The notes under the pieces: generated by a model
Databases searched by the model: none
What the model saw: the letters and a program-made list of their open reading frames with translations, nothing else
What the model was told of the DNA's origin: nothing
Program-made: the position numbers and the translations under genes
Assembly (NCBI GenBank): GCA_045640165.1
Contig: JAZUEK010000056.1
Location: forward strand, 1 to 27,506
Length of the DNA stretch: 27,506 nt
Direction of reading: 5' to 3'
Source of the DNA: RGIG426 sp045640165
GTDB taxonomy: Bacteria > Bacillota > Clostridia > Oscillospirales > Acutalibacteraceae
Shown here: piece after piece, positions 13,906 through 22,903 of the stretch
How positions within the stretch are numbered: the first letter of the stretch is position 1
Layout of the letters: each line of letters opens with the position of its first letter

Positions 13906-15377
13906 CAACCGAAAAACAAACGTCAAGCCGCATCCTATGGCTGTCACTTGCCGTGATGGCTGTCGGCTGTTTCCTCTGCGGCTTTCTGCCCGACCTTTCC
14001 GAGGCGGACGTCTCCCTGTTCGCTCCGGTCGTTTTGATATTGATAGGGCTTTGCGCCGCGGCGCTCGCGCTCACAAAAAAACTCACCGCTCACCGCGCGG
14101 TACTGCTTCTCTTTGCCGTCGGCTTCGTGTTGCGCATCTTCTACGTGTTATATACTCCGTACACCGTCCGCCAACACGACGTCTGGCTGGTTACAAGCGG
14201 CAAAGGGCATATGGGTTATATCCAGTATATTGCTGAGCATCTCGCCCTGCCGGATACGAACTCCGTTTGGCAGTTCACCCATCCGCCACTTCATCACGCG
14301 GTGGCAGGCGTTCTGTATCGTCTCTTGCAAACCGCCGGAGTAGAGCCTGCGCTCATTGCCGAAAAGTTGCAATTTCTCACCTGCTTTTATTCCTGCGCGC
14401 TGATGGTGGTATGCGATCGGCTGTTTTGCCGGTGCGGACTGAAAAAAGTCACGCGCATACTGGCCGACACCGTCATCGTTTTCCACCCGACGTTTCTTCT
14501 GCTCGGCGGCTGTCTCAACAACGATATGCTCTGCTTGTTGTTGTCGGTAACAGCGCTCTTGTTCTTCGCCGCATGGTGGCAAGAGCACACGACCGCTCCG
14601 CTTCTTTGGTGCGGCGCGTTCTTAGGCCTCGCGATGATGGCAAAAGTCTCGGCGGCTCTGCTCGCGTTTCCGCTCGCGGCGGCGTTTGTCGCGCGCATCT
14701 TCACCTGCAAGGGCAGCCCCGTCCGCCTCATAAAGCAATATCTGCTGTTCGGTGCCGTCTCGGTGCCGCTCGGGATGTGGTTTCCTCTGCGCAACCTCAT
14801 CCGCTTCGGTCAAAGCCTCGGCTACGTTGCCGCTCTTTCGCCGCGCGCCAACGCCTCTCAGTATTTGGCAGACGTTTCCCCGGCGCGGCGGCTGATTGGC
14901 TTTCCTCTATCCCAACTGACCAATCCGTTCCAATCGTGGGACGAAGCCGACCCCGGTTGCAACGTATTTTTGAGCCTGTTCAAAACGTCCGTCTTCGGCG
15001 AGCAGGAATGGGGTCATCGTTTTTTTGCGTTTGTGCTCCTTTTGGTCGGCGTCGCGTTGGCACTCGTCGCGTTCGTCACACTTTTGTGGCGTTCGACCGG
15101 CATTTTCTTAAAACCTCGAAAAAACGGGCTTGACGCCGTGTGGCTCACCCTCACCGTCGTCACGCTCCTGAGTTTCGTCGTTTTTTGCTTTGCCTACCCC
15201 TTTATCTGCTCCCAGGACTTCCGCTATCTGGCGGCTCTGTTGCCGTTCGGTGCGCTCTCCCTCGGGCATCTGTATTCCTCGTGCAAATCCCGTGTCACAC
15301 ACGGGTTTCTGATTGCCGGCATCGCGCTGTTCGCGCTGTCGTCGTCGATTATTTACGCGCTTCCCCAAACCCTTTAA
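13902..15377 (+). CDS. GT39/PMT-like multi-pass membrane glycosyltransferase
   Basis: 491 residues with roughly ten or more hydrophobic segments. Residues 84-97 (YTPYTVRQHDVWLV) place an aspartate (Asp93) in the first outer loop. FTHPPLHH (125-132) corresponds to the HPPL-type motif of GT-C enzymes, and LGGCLNNDML (201-210) is the second conserved loop of dolichol-phosphate-mannose/ArnT-like members. Such enzymes move a sugar from a lipid-phosphate carrier to an outside acceptor (protein, lipid or wall polymer). The acceptor is unknown. The coupled start overlaps the lipoprotein stop, and a YfhO-family protein, another GT-C-like enzyme, is encoded two genes downstream, suggesting a shared pathway of surface glycosylation. 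Confidence 0.85.
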   Translation: MTTEKQTSSRILWLSLAVMAVGCFLCGFLPDLSEADVSLFAPVVLILIGLCAAALALTKKLTAHRAVLLLFAVGFVLRIFYVLYTPYTVRQHDVWLVTSGKGHMGYIQYIAEHLALPDTNSVWQFTHPPLHHAVAGVLYRLLQTAGVEPALIAEKLQFLTCFYSCALMVVCDRLFCRCGLKKVTRILADTVIVFHPTFLLLGGCLNNDMLCLLLSVTALLFFAAWWQEHTTAPLLWCGAFLGLAMMAKVSAALLAFPLAAAFVARIFTCKGSPVRLIKQYLLFGAVSVPLGMWFPLRNLIRFGQSLGYVAALSPRANASQYLADVSPARRLIGFPLSQLTNPFQSWDEADPGCNVFLSLFKTSVFGEQEWGHRFFAFVLLLVGVALALVAFVTLLWRSTGIFLKPRKNGLDAVWLTLTVVTLLSFVVFCFAYPFICSQDFRYLAALLPFGALSLGHLYSSCKSRVTHGFLIAGIALFALSSSIIYALPQTL

Positions 15378-15397
15378 CGAAAACGGAGGACACTCAC

Positions 15398-16993
15398 GTG
15401 GCTACTATGGAACAAGAAATTCGCCGCCGTCGCACCTTTGCGATTATCTCGCACCCTGACGCCGGCAAAACCACCTTAACCGAAAAATTCCTGCTGTACG
15501 GTGGGGCAATTGCCGCCGCCGGTATGGTCAAGGGCAAAAAAAATATGAAACACGCCGTGTCCGACTGGATGGAGATTGAAAAGCAGCGCGGTATCTCGGT
15601 CACTTCGTCGGTGATGCAGTTCGAGTATGACGGCTACTGCGTCAACATCCTCGATACCCCCGGTCACCAAGACTTCTCGGAGGACACCTACCGCACGCTG
15701 ATGGCGGCGGACACCGCCGTGATGGTCATCGACGCATCCAAAGGCGTCGAGCGGCAAACGAAAAAGCTCTTCCAAGTGTGCGTGATGCGCCACATCCCGA
15801 TTTTCACGTTCATCAACAAGATGGACCGCGAATCGCGCGATCCGCTCGAACTGCTCGAAGAAATCGAGAACGTGCTCGGCATCCAAACCTATCCCGTCAA
15901 CTGGCCGATTGGCTCGGGCAAAAACTTCCGCGGCGTTTACGACCGCACCACCGAGCGCGTCGCCGTCTTCTCCGGCGTCAACGGCAAATACGAAGCGCAC
16001 GCCGACTACGCCGAGTTGCACGACGCCGAAAGCGCCGGCAAACTGATGTCCCCCGACCAATACGAAAAGCTGCTCGAGGATATGGATTTGCTCGACGGCG
16101 CCGGAAGTGAATTCTCCCAAGAAGCCGTTGACCACGGCGAACTGTCGCCGGTGTTCTTCGGCTCGGCGCTGACAAACTTCGGTGTCGAACCGTTTTTGCG
16201 CGATTTCCTCAAAATGACCTCCTCCCCGTTGCCGCGCGTAGCGAACGGCGAGGAAGTCAATCCCTTTGACCCGGCGTTCTCCGCGTTTGTATTCAAAATC
16301 CAAGCAAATATGAACAAAGCGCACCGCGACCGTATCGCGTTTATGCGCATTTGCTCCGGTAAATTCGAAAAAGATAAAGAAGTACTCCACGTCCAAGGCG
16401 GCAAGCGGATGCGTCTCTCGCAGCCGCAAACCATGATGGCACAAGACCGCGAAAACATCGAGGAAGCCTACGCCGGCGACATCATCGGCGTGTTTGACCC
16501 GGGCATTTTCTCGATTGGCGACACGCTGTGTGCCCCGTCGAAAAAATTCACGTTTGAGGGCATCCCCACCTTTGAACCGGAACATTTCCGCCGCGTTCGC
16601 CAGGTGGATACCATGAAACGCAAACAATTCGTAAAAGGCGTGACCCAAATCGCCCAAGAGGGCGCCATTCAGATTTTCACCGACCACGGCGGCGATTTCT
16701 CCGAAATCATTGTGGGCGTTGTCGGCGTTCTCCAATTCGACGTGCTCGAACAACGCCTTAAATCCGAGTACGGCGTGGACGTAAAAATGGAGCCGCTGTC
16801 CTACCAATTCGCCCGTTGGATTGCCAACGACGAGGAGGACTTCGACCCGAAATCTCTCGACCTCACCTCCGACACCCGTTTGGCGCAAGACACGCGCGGC
16901 AATCTTCTGCTCCTCTTCTCGAGCGAATGGAACATTCGTTGGGCGGAAGAACATAACAAAACTCTCCGTCTTCTGAATTTCAGTCGCAACTGA
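15398..16993 (+). CDS. prfC: Peptide chain release factor 3
   Basis: 531 residues, a translational GTPase that removes RF1/RF2 from the ribosome after termination. GTPase motifs: SHPDAGKTTLTEKFLLYGGA (18-37), RGISVTSSVMQF (64-75), DTPGHQDFSEDTYRTL (86-101) and NKMDRES (140-146). The C-terminal part is intact (QFEVLEQRLKSEYGVD-like segment, then SYQFARWI). The start is GTG at 15398, chosen because CGGAGGA ends 7 bases upstream; the ATG at 15407 would be 16 bases away. The total length matches the usual 525-530 residues. It lies 20 bases after the GT39-like gene and is followed after 1 base by the yfhO-like gene. Confidence 0.96.
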   Translation: MATMEQEIRRRRTFAIISHPDAGKTTLTEKFLLYGGAIAAAGMVKGKKNMKHAVSDWMEIEKQRGISVTSSVMQFEYDGYCVNILDTPGHQDFSEDTYRTLMAADTAVMVIDASKGVERQTKKLFQVCVMRHIPIFTFINKMDRESRDPLELLEEIENVLGIQTYPVNWPIGSGKNFRGVYDRTTERVAVFSGVNGKYEAHADYAELHDAESAGKLMSPDQYEKLLEDMDLLDGAGSEFSQEAVDHGELSPVFFGSALTNFGVEPFLRDFLKMTSSPLPRVANGEEVNPFDPAFSAFVFKIQANMNKAHRDRIAFMRICSGKFEKDKEVLHVQGGKRMRLSQPQTMMAQDRENIEEAYAGDIIGVFDPGIFSIGDTLCAPSKKFTFEGIPTFEPEHFRRVRQVDTMKRKQFVKGVTQIAQEGAIQIFTDHGGDFSEIIVGVVGVLQFDVLEQRLKSEYGVDVKMEPLSYQFARWIANDEEDFDPKSLDLTSDTRLAQDTRGNLLLLFSSEWNIRWAEEHNKTLRLLNFSRN

Positions 16994-16994
16994 T

Positions 16995-19712
16995 ATGAAA
17001 CGACTGGTTTTACCGAAACGCTTGCCGATTAATACGCCTCTGCTCGCCGCCGTTTTTCTCCCCGTGTTGCTCACGGCAGCCGTATTGGGCTTCACCTGCG
17101 CGATATTCGGTCTTTATCCTTTCGGAGACGGCTCGCTTTGCTGGTGCGATATGCGTCAGCAAGGACTTCCGCTCTTAATGATGTTGCGAAACGCCATTTT
17201 GTCGGGCGACAGCCTGGTCTATATGCCCGGGCTTGCCGGCGGCGCGGATTTTTCCGGTGTGGCGGCGTTTTTCCTTATGAATCCCGGCTCGCTTTTGGCG
17301 GTATTCTGGAAACCGGAGCACTTGCTTGACCTGCTCAATCTGCTGGTCTTCGGCAAACTGCTCCTCTGCGCCGCGTCTTCCGGTTGGTTCTTCTATCGCC
17401 GTTTTCCCGAAAACGGCGTCGGCTTCGCCACGGCGTTTTCGGTCGCCTACGCGCTGTGCGGCTACGGTTTGCTCTACTACCAAAACCTCATGTGGCTCGA
17501 CGTTATGGCGCTGTTTCCGCTGTTATTGCTCGCGTGCTATGCGTTGCTCGAACGCGGCCGCCCGATGCCGTATATCGTGCTGATGACCCTCTCGATGGTT
17601 GCCTGCTTTTATATCGGCTTTATGGTGGCGCTGTTCGCTCTGCTCTTTTTCGGCATCCATCTGTGGCTGTGCCGCAAAAACCGTCTGCGCACCGCTGTGC
17701 AGTTCCTGCTTGGCAGTTTTGCGGCGGCATTGCTTGCCGCTCCCGTCTGGATTCCGGCGTTCTGTCAGGTGCTGGCGTCCGCTCGCGGAACGTCTTTGTC
17801 CGAATCGCTGACGGCGTGTGGGTGGGGCGTCCCGTTTGCCACCTCGTTGCCGTTGCTCCTCTGCTCGGCAGGACTTCCCCTGCTGCTCATCGTTACCGCG
17901 ATGTTCTTTCCGCGCTGGAACCGCAAAACCGCCGCGCTCGGCGCGCTGTGCGGTCTTATGCTGATTCCGATGTTCCTCGAACCGGTCAACCGTATGTGGC
18001 ATATGGGCAGTTATATGTGCTTCCCCTGCCGCTTCGCATTTATCCCGATTTTCCTGCTACTCACCCTCGTCGCCCATCTGTGGGCACAGTCGCCCCTCTC
18101 TCTCGGCAACCGCCGCGCCGTGCGCATCGCGGCCACGGCGACCGTCGGCGTTGCCGTTGTCGCGCTCGGTGTATTTCTTGTGTTTGTGTTCAAAAAGAAC
18201 GCCGAAGCCGCCGCGCGCTATCTGCGCACGTTGTGGGGCGACGCAGAATCTTTGAAAGTGCATTTGCTCGTCTTTGCCGCCGTGGCACTTGTCGCCGCGG
18301 TGTGGGCGACGTTCTTCCGCACGGGATGGCTTAAAAAGCCCGTCGCCGCCGTGTTGCTGTGCGGCCTCGTTCTGTGCGAAAGCACGTTTTATTGCGCCAT
18401 CTATATCGGCAAAGTGCCGGACTACTGGCAGGCCGATTCTTTCTCCGCCGTCGTGGATTTGGCGGATAAAACCGACAGCAATACCTTCTCCCGTGTCAAG
18501 ACGTCAAGCGATATGCTCGACTCGAATATGATAGGTGCGCTCGGCTATCCGTCGCTCGGCGGCTACACCTCGTTCGTTACCGAAGACGCGCTGTATACCG
18601 CCAAGAAACTCGGCTATACCGCCAACTGGTTGGACATCGGCTTAAACGGCGGCACGTTGTTTTCCGATATGCTCCTCTCGACGGGTTACACCGTCAACCA
18701 CCTCTTCGCGTCCCCAACCGGCAACGACATCGTCTATAGCAACGACGTCTATCGTCTTGAAAAACTCCCTTACACGTTGCCGCTCGGGTTTTTAACGAAC
18801 GAAGCCACCGCTACCTCGGTAAAAACCTTGCCGAACAGCAACCGCTTACAAGCTCAAGAAACGCTCGCGGCGGCCTTGTTCGGCGAATCCAACTTGTTCA
18901 CCCGGTATGCGCCTGTGTTTTGGAAAAATTGTACTTTCGCGAGCGATTCGTCCGGCGGCGCCGTGTATAGCATCGACGGCCAACCTCCCATCATTGTCTA
19001 TTCCTTTTCGATTACCGACCGTCAAACCCTCTATTTCGACTGTTTTGACGCCTATACCACCAAAACCAAAGAGCCGATTTTCGGAAGCTTCTCGGTGACG
19101 GTCAACGGAAAAATCGTCGAGGCATCCTATCCGAACGCCCACGAAAGCGGCTTCTTGAATCTCGGCACGTTCGAAAATCAGCCGGTCGTCATCTCGCTGA
19201 CACCGCTCAAATCCGGCAACTGTGCCTCTTTCGGGGTCTTCGGTTTGCATCACGACGCGCTCAACCGCATTTCCTCGCACGCCCGAACCGCCGACATCAC
19301 CTATGACGGCCGCGCCTACGTCGGCACGTTTATTGCCGAGCGCGACGACTGTCTGCTCCTCACCGTGCCCTATCTCAAAGGCTTCACCGCCACGGTAGAC
19401 GGCAAACACCGCGACGTTGAAAAAACGATGGACGGCTTTATCCGCGTTCCGCTTCAAAGCGGCGAAAGCGCCGTCCGCTTGACCTATTCTCCTCCGGGAT
19501 TGGTGCTCGGTATCGTGCTGTGTATTCTCGGCATCGCGCTGTTAGTGCTTTGCCGTATCTTCCGCCGCGCCATAACGCAGTTTTGTGCTTCCCACGCGGC
19601 ACTGCTGAAAAAAGCGCGTCCGGCGGCGTTTTTCACCGCTGTGGGTGCCAGCGCCCTTTGCGTTATCGTTGTCTATCTGTTCCCCGTTTTGTATAAACTT
19701 CTCAATTCCTGA
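16995..19712 (+). CDS. YfhO-family membrane protein
   Basis: 905 residues. The N-terminal half has about a dozen membrane segments, starting with a helix (17-37) followed by the loop LYPFGDGSLCWCDMRQQGLP (40-59), whose aspartates correspond to the catalytic loop of GT-C-type proteins. A soluble region of about 350 residues (460-810) follows and two further hydrophobic segments end the protein. The arrangement matches the YfhO family; in Bacillus subtilis YfhO is implicated in glycosylation of lipoteichoic acid. The ATG is one base after the prfC stop and has no recognisable Shine-Dalgarno, so translation probably depends on ribosomes finishing prfC. The substrate here is inferred, not shown. 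Confidence 0.88.
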   Translation: MKRLVLPKRLPINTPLLAAVFLPVLLTAAVLGFTCAIFGLYPFGDGSLCWCDMRQQGLPLLMMLRNAILSGDSLVYMPGLAGGADFSGVAAFFLMNPGSLLAVFWKPEHLLDLLNLLVFGKLLLCAASSGWFFYRRFPENGVGFATAFSVAYALCGYGLLYYQNLMWLDVMALFPLLLLACYALLERGRPMPYIVLMTLSMVACFYIGFMVALFALLFFGIHLWLCRKNRLRTAVQFLLGSFAAALLAAPVWIPAFCQVLASARGTSLSESLTACGWGVPFATSLPLLLCSAGLPLLLIVTAMFFPRWNRKTAALGALCGLMLIPMFLEPVNRMWHMGSYMCFPCRFAFIPIFLLLTLVAHLWAQSPLSLGNRRAVRIAATATVGVAVVALGVFLVFVFKKNAEAAARYLRTLWGDAESLKVHLLVFAAVALVAAVWATFFRTGWLKKPVAAVLLCGLVLCESTFYCAIYIGKVPDYWQADSFSAVVDLADKTDSNTFSRVKTSSDMLDSNMIGALGYPSLGGYTSFVTEDALYTAKKLGYTANWLDIGLNGGTLFSDMLLSTGYTVNHLFASPTGNDIVYSNDVYRLEKLPYTLPLGFLTNEATATSVKTLPNSNRLQAQETLAAALFGESNLFTRYAPVFWKNCTFASDSSGGAVYSIDGQPPIIVYSFSITDRQTLYFDCFDAYTTKTKEPIFGSFSVTVNGKIVEASYPNAHESGFLNLGTFENQPVVISLTPLKSGNCASFGVFGLHHDALNRISSHARTADITYDGRAYVGTFIAERDDCLLLTVPYLKGFTATVDGKHRDVEKTMDGFIRVPLQSGESAVRLTYSPPGLVLGIVLCILGIALLVLCRIFRRAITQFCASHAALLKKARPAAFFTAVGASALCVIVVYLFPVLYKLLNS

Positions 19713-19727
19713 TTAGGAGGGATTCCC

Positions 19728-20558
19728 ATGCCCGAAAAACCGTCCGATTCTCGCCCGATTGGTGTCTTTGACTCCGGTCTCGGCGGACTCACCACCGTGC
19801 GCCAACTTCTGCGCCGTCTGCCCCACGAAAACATCGTGTATTTCGGCGACACCGGCCGCGTGCCTTACGGCACGCGCGGCGAAGACGTCATCCGTCGCTA
19901 TGCCGCGCAGGACTGTGCCTTTCTTATGCAACACGACGTGAAAATCATCATCGCCGCCTGCGGCACGGTTAGTTCCGTTGCACCGAACGTGCTTCGCGAC
20001 TTGCCGCTTCCCACCATCAGCGTGGTCAATCCGGCATCGCGCGTGGCCGCCTCAGTCACGAAAAACGGCATCATCGGCGTGCTCGGCACGGCGGCAACCG
20101 TCAAGAGCGGTTCCTATGCCAAAGCGGTGAAAGCCGCTAAACCGGACGCAAAAATTCACGCGATTGCCTGCCCGATGTTCGTGCCGATTGTCGAAAACGG
20201 CTGGAACGGCGTGAAAGACGAAGTCGCAAAACTCGCTGTCGAGCGCTATCTGCAACCGCTCAAAGACGCCGGCGCCGACACCGTCATTCTCGGCTGTACC
20301 CACTTTCCGCTGCTCGCTCCGGTCATCCAAAATTTCCTCGGCGACGACGTGATTTTGGTGGATGCCGGCGAAGAGGCTGCGCGCGTGTGCCAAGTGCAGC
20401 TCGCCGAAACCGGAATGCTCAATCGCGAAAACGAGGGCGAGGGCGACGTGAATTTCTACGTCAGCGATCAGCCGAGCGGCTTCTCCACACTTGCGGAACG
20501 CTTCCTCGGCGTGCCGGTGAAAAAGAACGTCCACGTTGTGGACCCGGGAACGCTGTGA
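19728..20558 (+). CDS. murI: Glutamate racemase
   Basis: 276 residues; makes D-glutamate for peptidoglycan in the cytoplasm. IGVFDSGLGGLTTVRQL (11-27, with Asp15 and Ser16), YFGDTGRVPYGTR (38-50), the first catalytic cysteine in ACGTVSS (Cys78) and the second in LGCTHFPLL (Cys190, His192) are all present. Textbook racemases have ACNTASA at the first site, so Asn-to-Gly and Ala-to-Val changes are notable, but both catalytic cysteines are kept. TAGGAGGGA precedes the ATG by 7 bases, one of the strongest ribosome sites in the operon. It is separated by 15 bases from the yfhO-like gene and 7 from the DUF1934 gene. Confidence 0.95.
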   Translation: MPEKPSDSRPIGVFDSGLGGLTTVRQLLRRLPHENIVYFGDTGRVPYGTRGEDVIRRYAAQDCAFLMQHDVKIIIAACGTVSSVAPNVLRDLPLPTISVVNPASRVAASVTKNGIIGVLGTAATVKSGSYAKAVKAAKPDAKIHAIACPMFVPIVENGWNGVKDEVAKLAVERYLQPLKDAGADTVILGCTHFPLLAPVIQNFLGDDVILVDAGEEAARVCQVQLAETGMLNRENEGEGDVNFYVSDQPSGFSTLAERFLGVPVKKNVHVVDPGTL

Positions 20559-20565
20559 GGTGCTT

Positions 20566-20976
20566 ATGAACGCAACACTGGATTTAACGTTTCTCACCGA
20601 AATGGACGGCGAACGCGACGAACAGCAATTCACCCTGCCGGCCGCGGTCTCTCCCATCACCGGCGGTGTGGTCGTGTGTTATGACGAAGAAATCGACAGC
20701 GCCATCACTCACGTCACCGTAACCGCCGTCGGCGAAACCGTGGAAATCGCCCGTCGCGGCGACTGCTCCGTCACCTTTTTGCTCACACCGGGCACACCGC
20801 GCCCGTGCAACTACGAAACTCCCTACGGTGCAATCCCGATGCTCCTCAAAAACGCCAAAGTCGAAAACCACCTGACCGTCGCCGGCGGCACTCTTTGCGC
20901 CGACTACACGCTGGATATGGGCGGCGGCAGTTCTCTGCATACATTAACAATGAAGATAAGGATGGACGAACAATGA
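20566..20976 (+). CDS. ywiB: DUF1934 (YwiB-like) beta-barrel protein
   Basis: 136 residues, with sequence dominated by short beta strands (VTHVTVTAVGETVEI-like, SVTFLLTPG), TPYGAIPMLLKNAKVEN and LDMGGGSSLHTLTMKIRM at the end. This is the pattern of DUF1934, a lipocalin-like small barrel. In Bacillus subtilis the homologue ywiB lies directly before argS, and here too its stop overlaps the argS start (ATGA), which strongly supports the call. Its molecular function is not known to me. The start at 20566 was chosen because TGTGAGG lies a few bases upstream; an in-frame ATG at 20536 lies inside murI. Confidence 0.88.
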   Translation: MNATLDLTFLTEMDGERDEQQFTLPAAVSPITGGVVVCYDEEIDSAITHVTVTAVGETVEIARRGDCSVTFLLTPGTPRPCNYETPYGAIPMLLKNAKVENHLTVAGGTLCADYTLDMGGGSSLHTLTMKIRMDEQ

Positions 20977-22718
20977 AAACAACCGTACAGTTAGCCGAAC
21001 AACAAATCCGCAACGCGGTCAACGCCGCGTTCAACTCCGCCATGTCCGAGGGCGCGCTCCCCGAAGCCGCCATTCCGGACTATACGGTGGAAGTCCCGAA
21101 CGACCGCAAAAACGGCGATTTCGCCGTCAACGCGGCGATGATGGGCGCGCGCACCTTCCGCCTCGCTCCGCGCAAAATTGCCGAAGAATTGTTGCCGCGT
21201 CTCAACCTCGACGACACGTTTTTCCAAAACGTCGAGGTCGCAGGCGCCGGCTTTATCAACTTCTTCCTCTCCCCGTCGTTCTACGGCGCGGCGGTCGCGG
21301 AAGTGCTCGAAAAGGGCGATAATTACGGTCGCTCGGATGCCGGCAACGGTCGCAAAGTCATGGTGGAATACGTCTCCGCCAACCCGACCGGTCCGATGCA
21401 TATGGGCAACGCGCGCGGCGGTGCGCTCGGCGACTGTCTCGCCTCGGTGATGGATGCCGCCGGCTACGACGTGGCACGCGAATTCTACGTCAACGACGCC
21501 GGCAACCAGATTGAAAAATTCGGTCTGTCCTTGGACGTCCGCTATCAGCAAGCGCTTCGCGGCGAGGATGCCATTGAACTGCCGGAAGACGCTTACCACG
21601 GCGACGATATCAAAGACCACGCCGCCGCCTTTGTCGCGGAATACGGCGACAAATATCTTGCCGTTTCCGAGGAAGAGCGCCGCGCCGCACTCGTGCAGTT
21701 CGCGCTGCCGAAAAACCTCGATAAAATGCACAAAGACCTCGAAAAATACCGCATTGTCTACGACCGCTGGTTCCTCGAATCCACCCTGCACGAAAGCGGC
21801 GAAATTAAGGAAATCGTCGATATTTTGACGAGCAAAGGCCACACCTACGAAAAAGACGGCGCGATTTGGTACAAAAACGCCGAAGTGCTGACAAAACAAC
21901 TGCTCGCCGAAGGCAAATCCCAAGAAGAAATCGACAAACTCGAGCTCAAAGACGACGTGCTCATCCGCCAAAACGGTAACCCGACCTACTTTGCCGCCGA
22001 CATCGCTTACCACCGCAACAAAGCGCTCCGCGGCTTCGATTTGTGCATCGACGTATGGGGCGCCGACCACCACGGCCACGTAGCAAGAATGAAAGGCGCG
22101 ATGGATTCGGTCGGCGTGGGCGGCGAACACCTCGAAGTACTGCTCGTCCAGCTCGTCCGCCTGATGCGTGACGGCGAGGTGGTGCGTATGTCCAAGCGCT
22201 CCGGTAAAGCGATTCAACTCGCCGACTTGCTCGACGAAGTGCCGGCGGATGCCGCGCGGTTCTTCTTCAATATGACCTCCGCCACCAACAGTATGGACTT
22301 CGACTTAGGCCTCGCTATCGAAGAATCGTCCAAAAACCCCGTCTATTACGTCCAATACGCCCACGCGCGTACCTGCTCGATTTTCCGTAAACTGAAAGAA
22401 GAGGGCGTGTCGGTTGCCGCCGCCAAAACGGTGGACGATCTCGTCCACCTCGGCTCGGATGAGGAAAAAGAACTCATCCGCCACTTAGCCGCGTTTACCG
22501 GTGAAATCGTCGCCGCCGCCGACACACGCGACCCGGCAAAAATCACCCGTTATGCCATCGAACTCGCGACGCTGTTCCACAAATTCTATAACAGCTGCCG
22601 CGTCATTTGCGAGGACGAAGCGGTCATGGCGGCGCGCCTCGCGCTGTGCGATGCCACGCGCATCACGCTGAAAAACGCCCTCACCCTCCTCAAAATCACC
22701 GTCCCCGAAAGTATGTAA
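20973..22718 (+). CDS. argS: Arginyl-tRNA synthetase
   Basis: 581 residues, class I aminoacyl-tRNA synthetase. The N-terminal Add-1 domain (1-115) contains NDRKNGDFAVNAAM. The HIGH-type signature is in ANPTGPMHMGNARGGALGD (136-154), and the KMSKS-type loop is RMSKRSG (about 404-410). The anticodon-binding DALR domain forms the C-terminus (YVQYAHARTCSIFRKL onwards). The ATG overlaps the stop of the DUF1934 gene, so the start is coupled. A much longer in-frame extension runs upstream through that gene and is rejected. argS is the last gene of the run; a strong terminator follows within 30 bases of the stop. Confidence 0.97.
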   Translation: MKTTVQLAEQQIRNAVNAAFNSAMSEGALPEAAIPDYTVEVPNDRKNGDFAVNAAMMGARTFRLAPRKIAEELLPRLNLDDTFFQNVEVAGAGFINFFLSPSFYGAAVAEVLEKGDNYGRSDAGNGRKVMVEYVSANPTGPMHMGNARGGALGDCLASVMDAAGYDVAREFYVNDAGNQIEKFGLSLDVRYQQALRGEDAIELPEDAYHGDDIKDHAAAFVAEYGDKYLAVSEEERRAALVQFALPKNLDKMHKDLEKYRIVYDRWFLESTLHESGEIKEIVDILTSKGHTYEKDGAIWYKNAEVLTKQLLAEGKSQEEIDKLELKDDVLIRQNGNPTYFAADIAYHRNKALRGFDLCIDVWGADHHGHVARMKGAMDSVGVGGEHLEVLLVQLVRLMRDGEVVRMSKRSGKAIQLADLLDEVPADAARFFFNMTSATNSMDFDLGLAIEESSKNPVYYVQYAHARTCSIFRKLKEEGVSVAAAKTVDDLVHLGSDEEKELIRHLAAFTGEIVAAADTRDPAKITRYAIELATLFHKFYNSCRVICEDEAVMAARLALCDATRITLKNALTLLKITVPESM

Positions 22719-22745
22719 TTTTTAGACGAAAAATTTCACGCACAA

Positions 22746-22778
22746 AAAAGGCATCGGAGTTTTCCGATGCCTTTTCTT
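22746..22778 (+). terminator. Terminator after argS
   Basis: Perfect 13-base arms built on AAAAGGCATCGGA and its complement with a GTTT loop, then TTTTC. The A-rich left arm makes it usable from the opposite strand as well. Confidence 0.92.
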
Positions 22779-22807
22779 ATTGTGTTGATAAAACCTATGA
22801 CGGCATT

Positions 22808-22884
22808 GTAGGGGTCATTCACGAATGACCCCCTCGAAGTAGGTGCAACATTCTAAAATGGGGCGATTCGTGAATCGCCCCTAC
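22808..22884. repeat. MITE-like element A with GTAGGGG / CCCCTAC ends
   Basis: The 77-base segment starts GTAGGGG and ends CCCCTAC. Inside lie two internal palindromes, one with arms GGGGTCATTC and GAATGACCCC (22811-22832), the other with arms GGGGCGATTC and GAATCGCCCC (22860-22881), each with a 2-base loop. No ORF of note. It resembles a non-autonomous palindromic repeat family; copy number elsewhere in the genome cannot be seen. Confidence 0.65.
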
Positions 22885-22903
22885 GGACCAACCCAAATTC
22901 TTT

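Noticed and set aside
12943..13947. 334-residue minus-strand ORF opposite the lipoprotein gene
   Set aside because: The plus strand has a lipobox, Shine-Dalgarno and coupled stop; the minus ORF is Gly/Val/Phe-rich shadow.
15476..17095. 539-residue minus-strand ORF opposite prfC
   Set aside because: Antisense shadow caused by codon bias; prfC has all GTPase motifs.
20991..22217. 408-residue minus-strand ORF opposite argS
   Set aside because: Shadow ORF without ribosome site or family pattern; argS is unambiguous.
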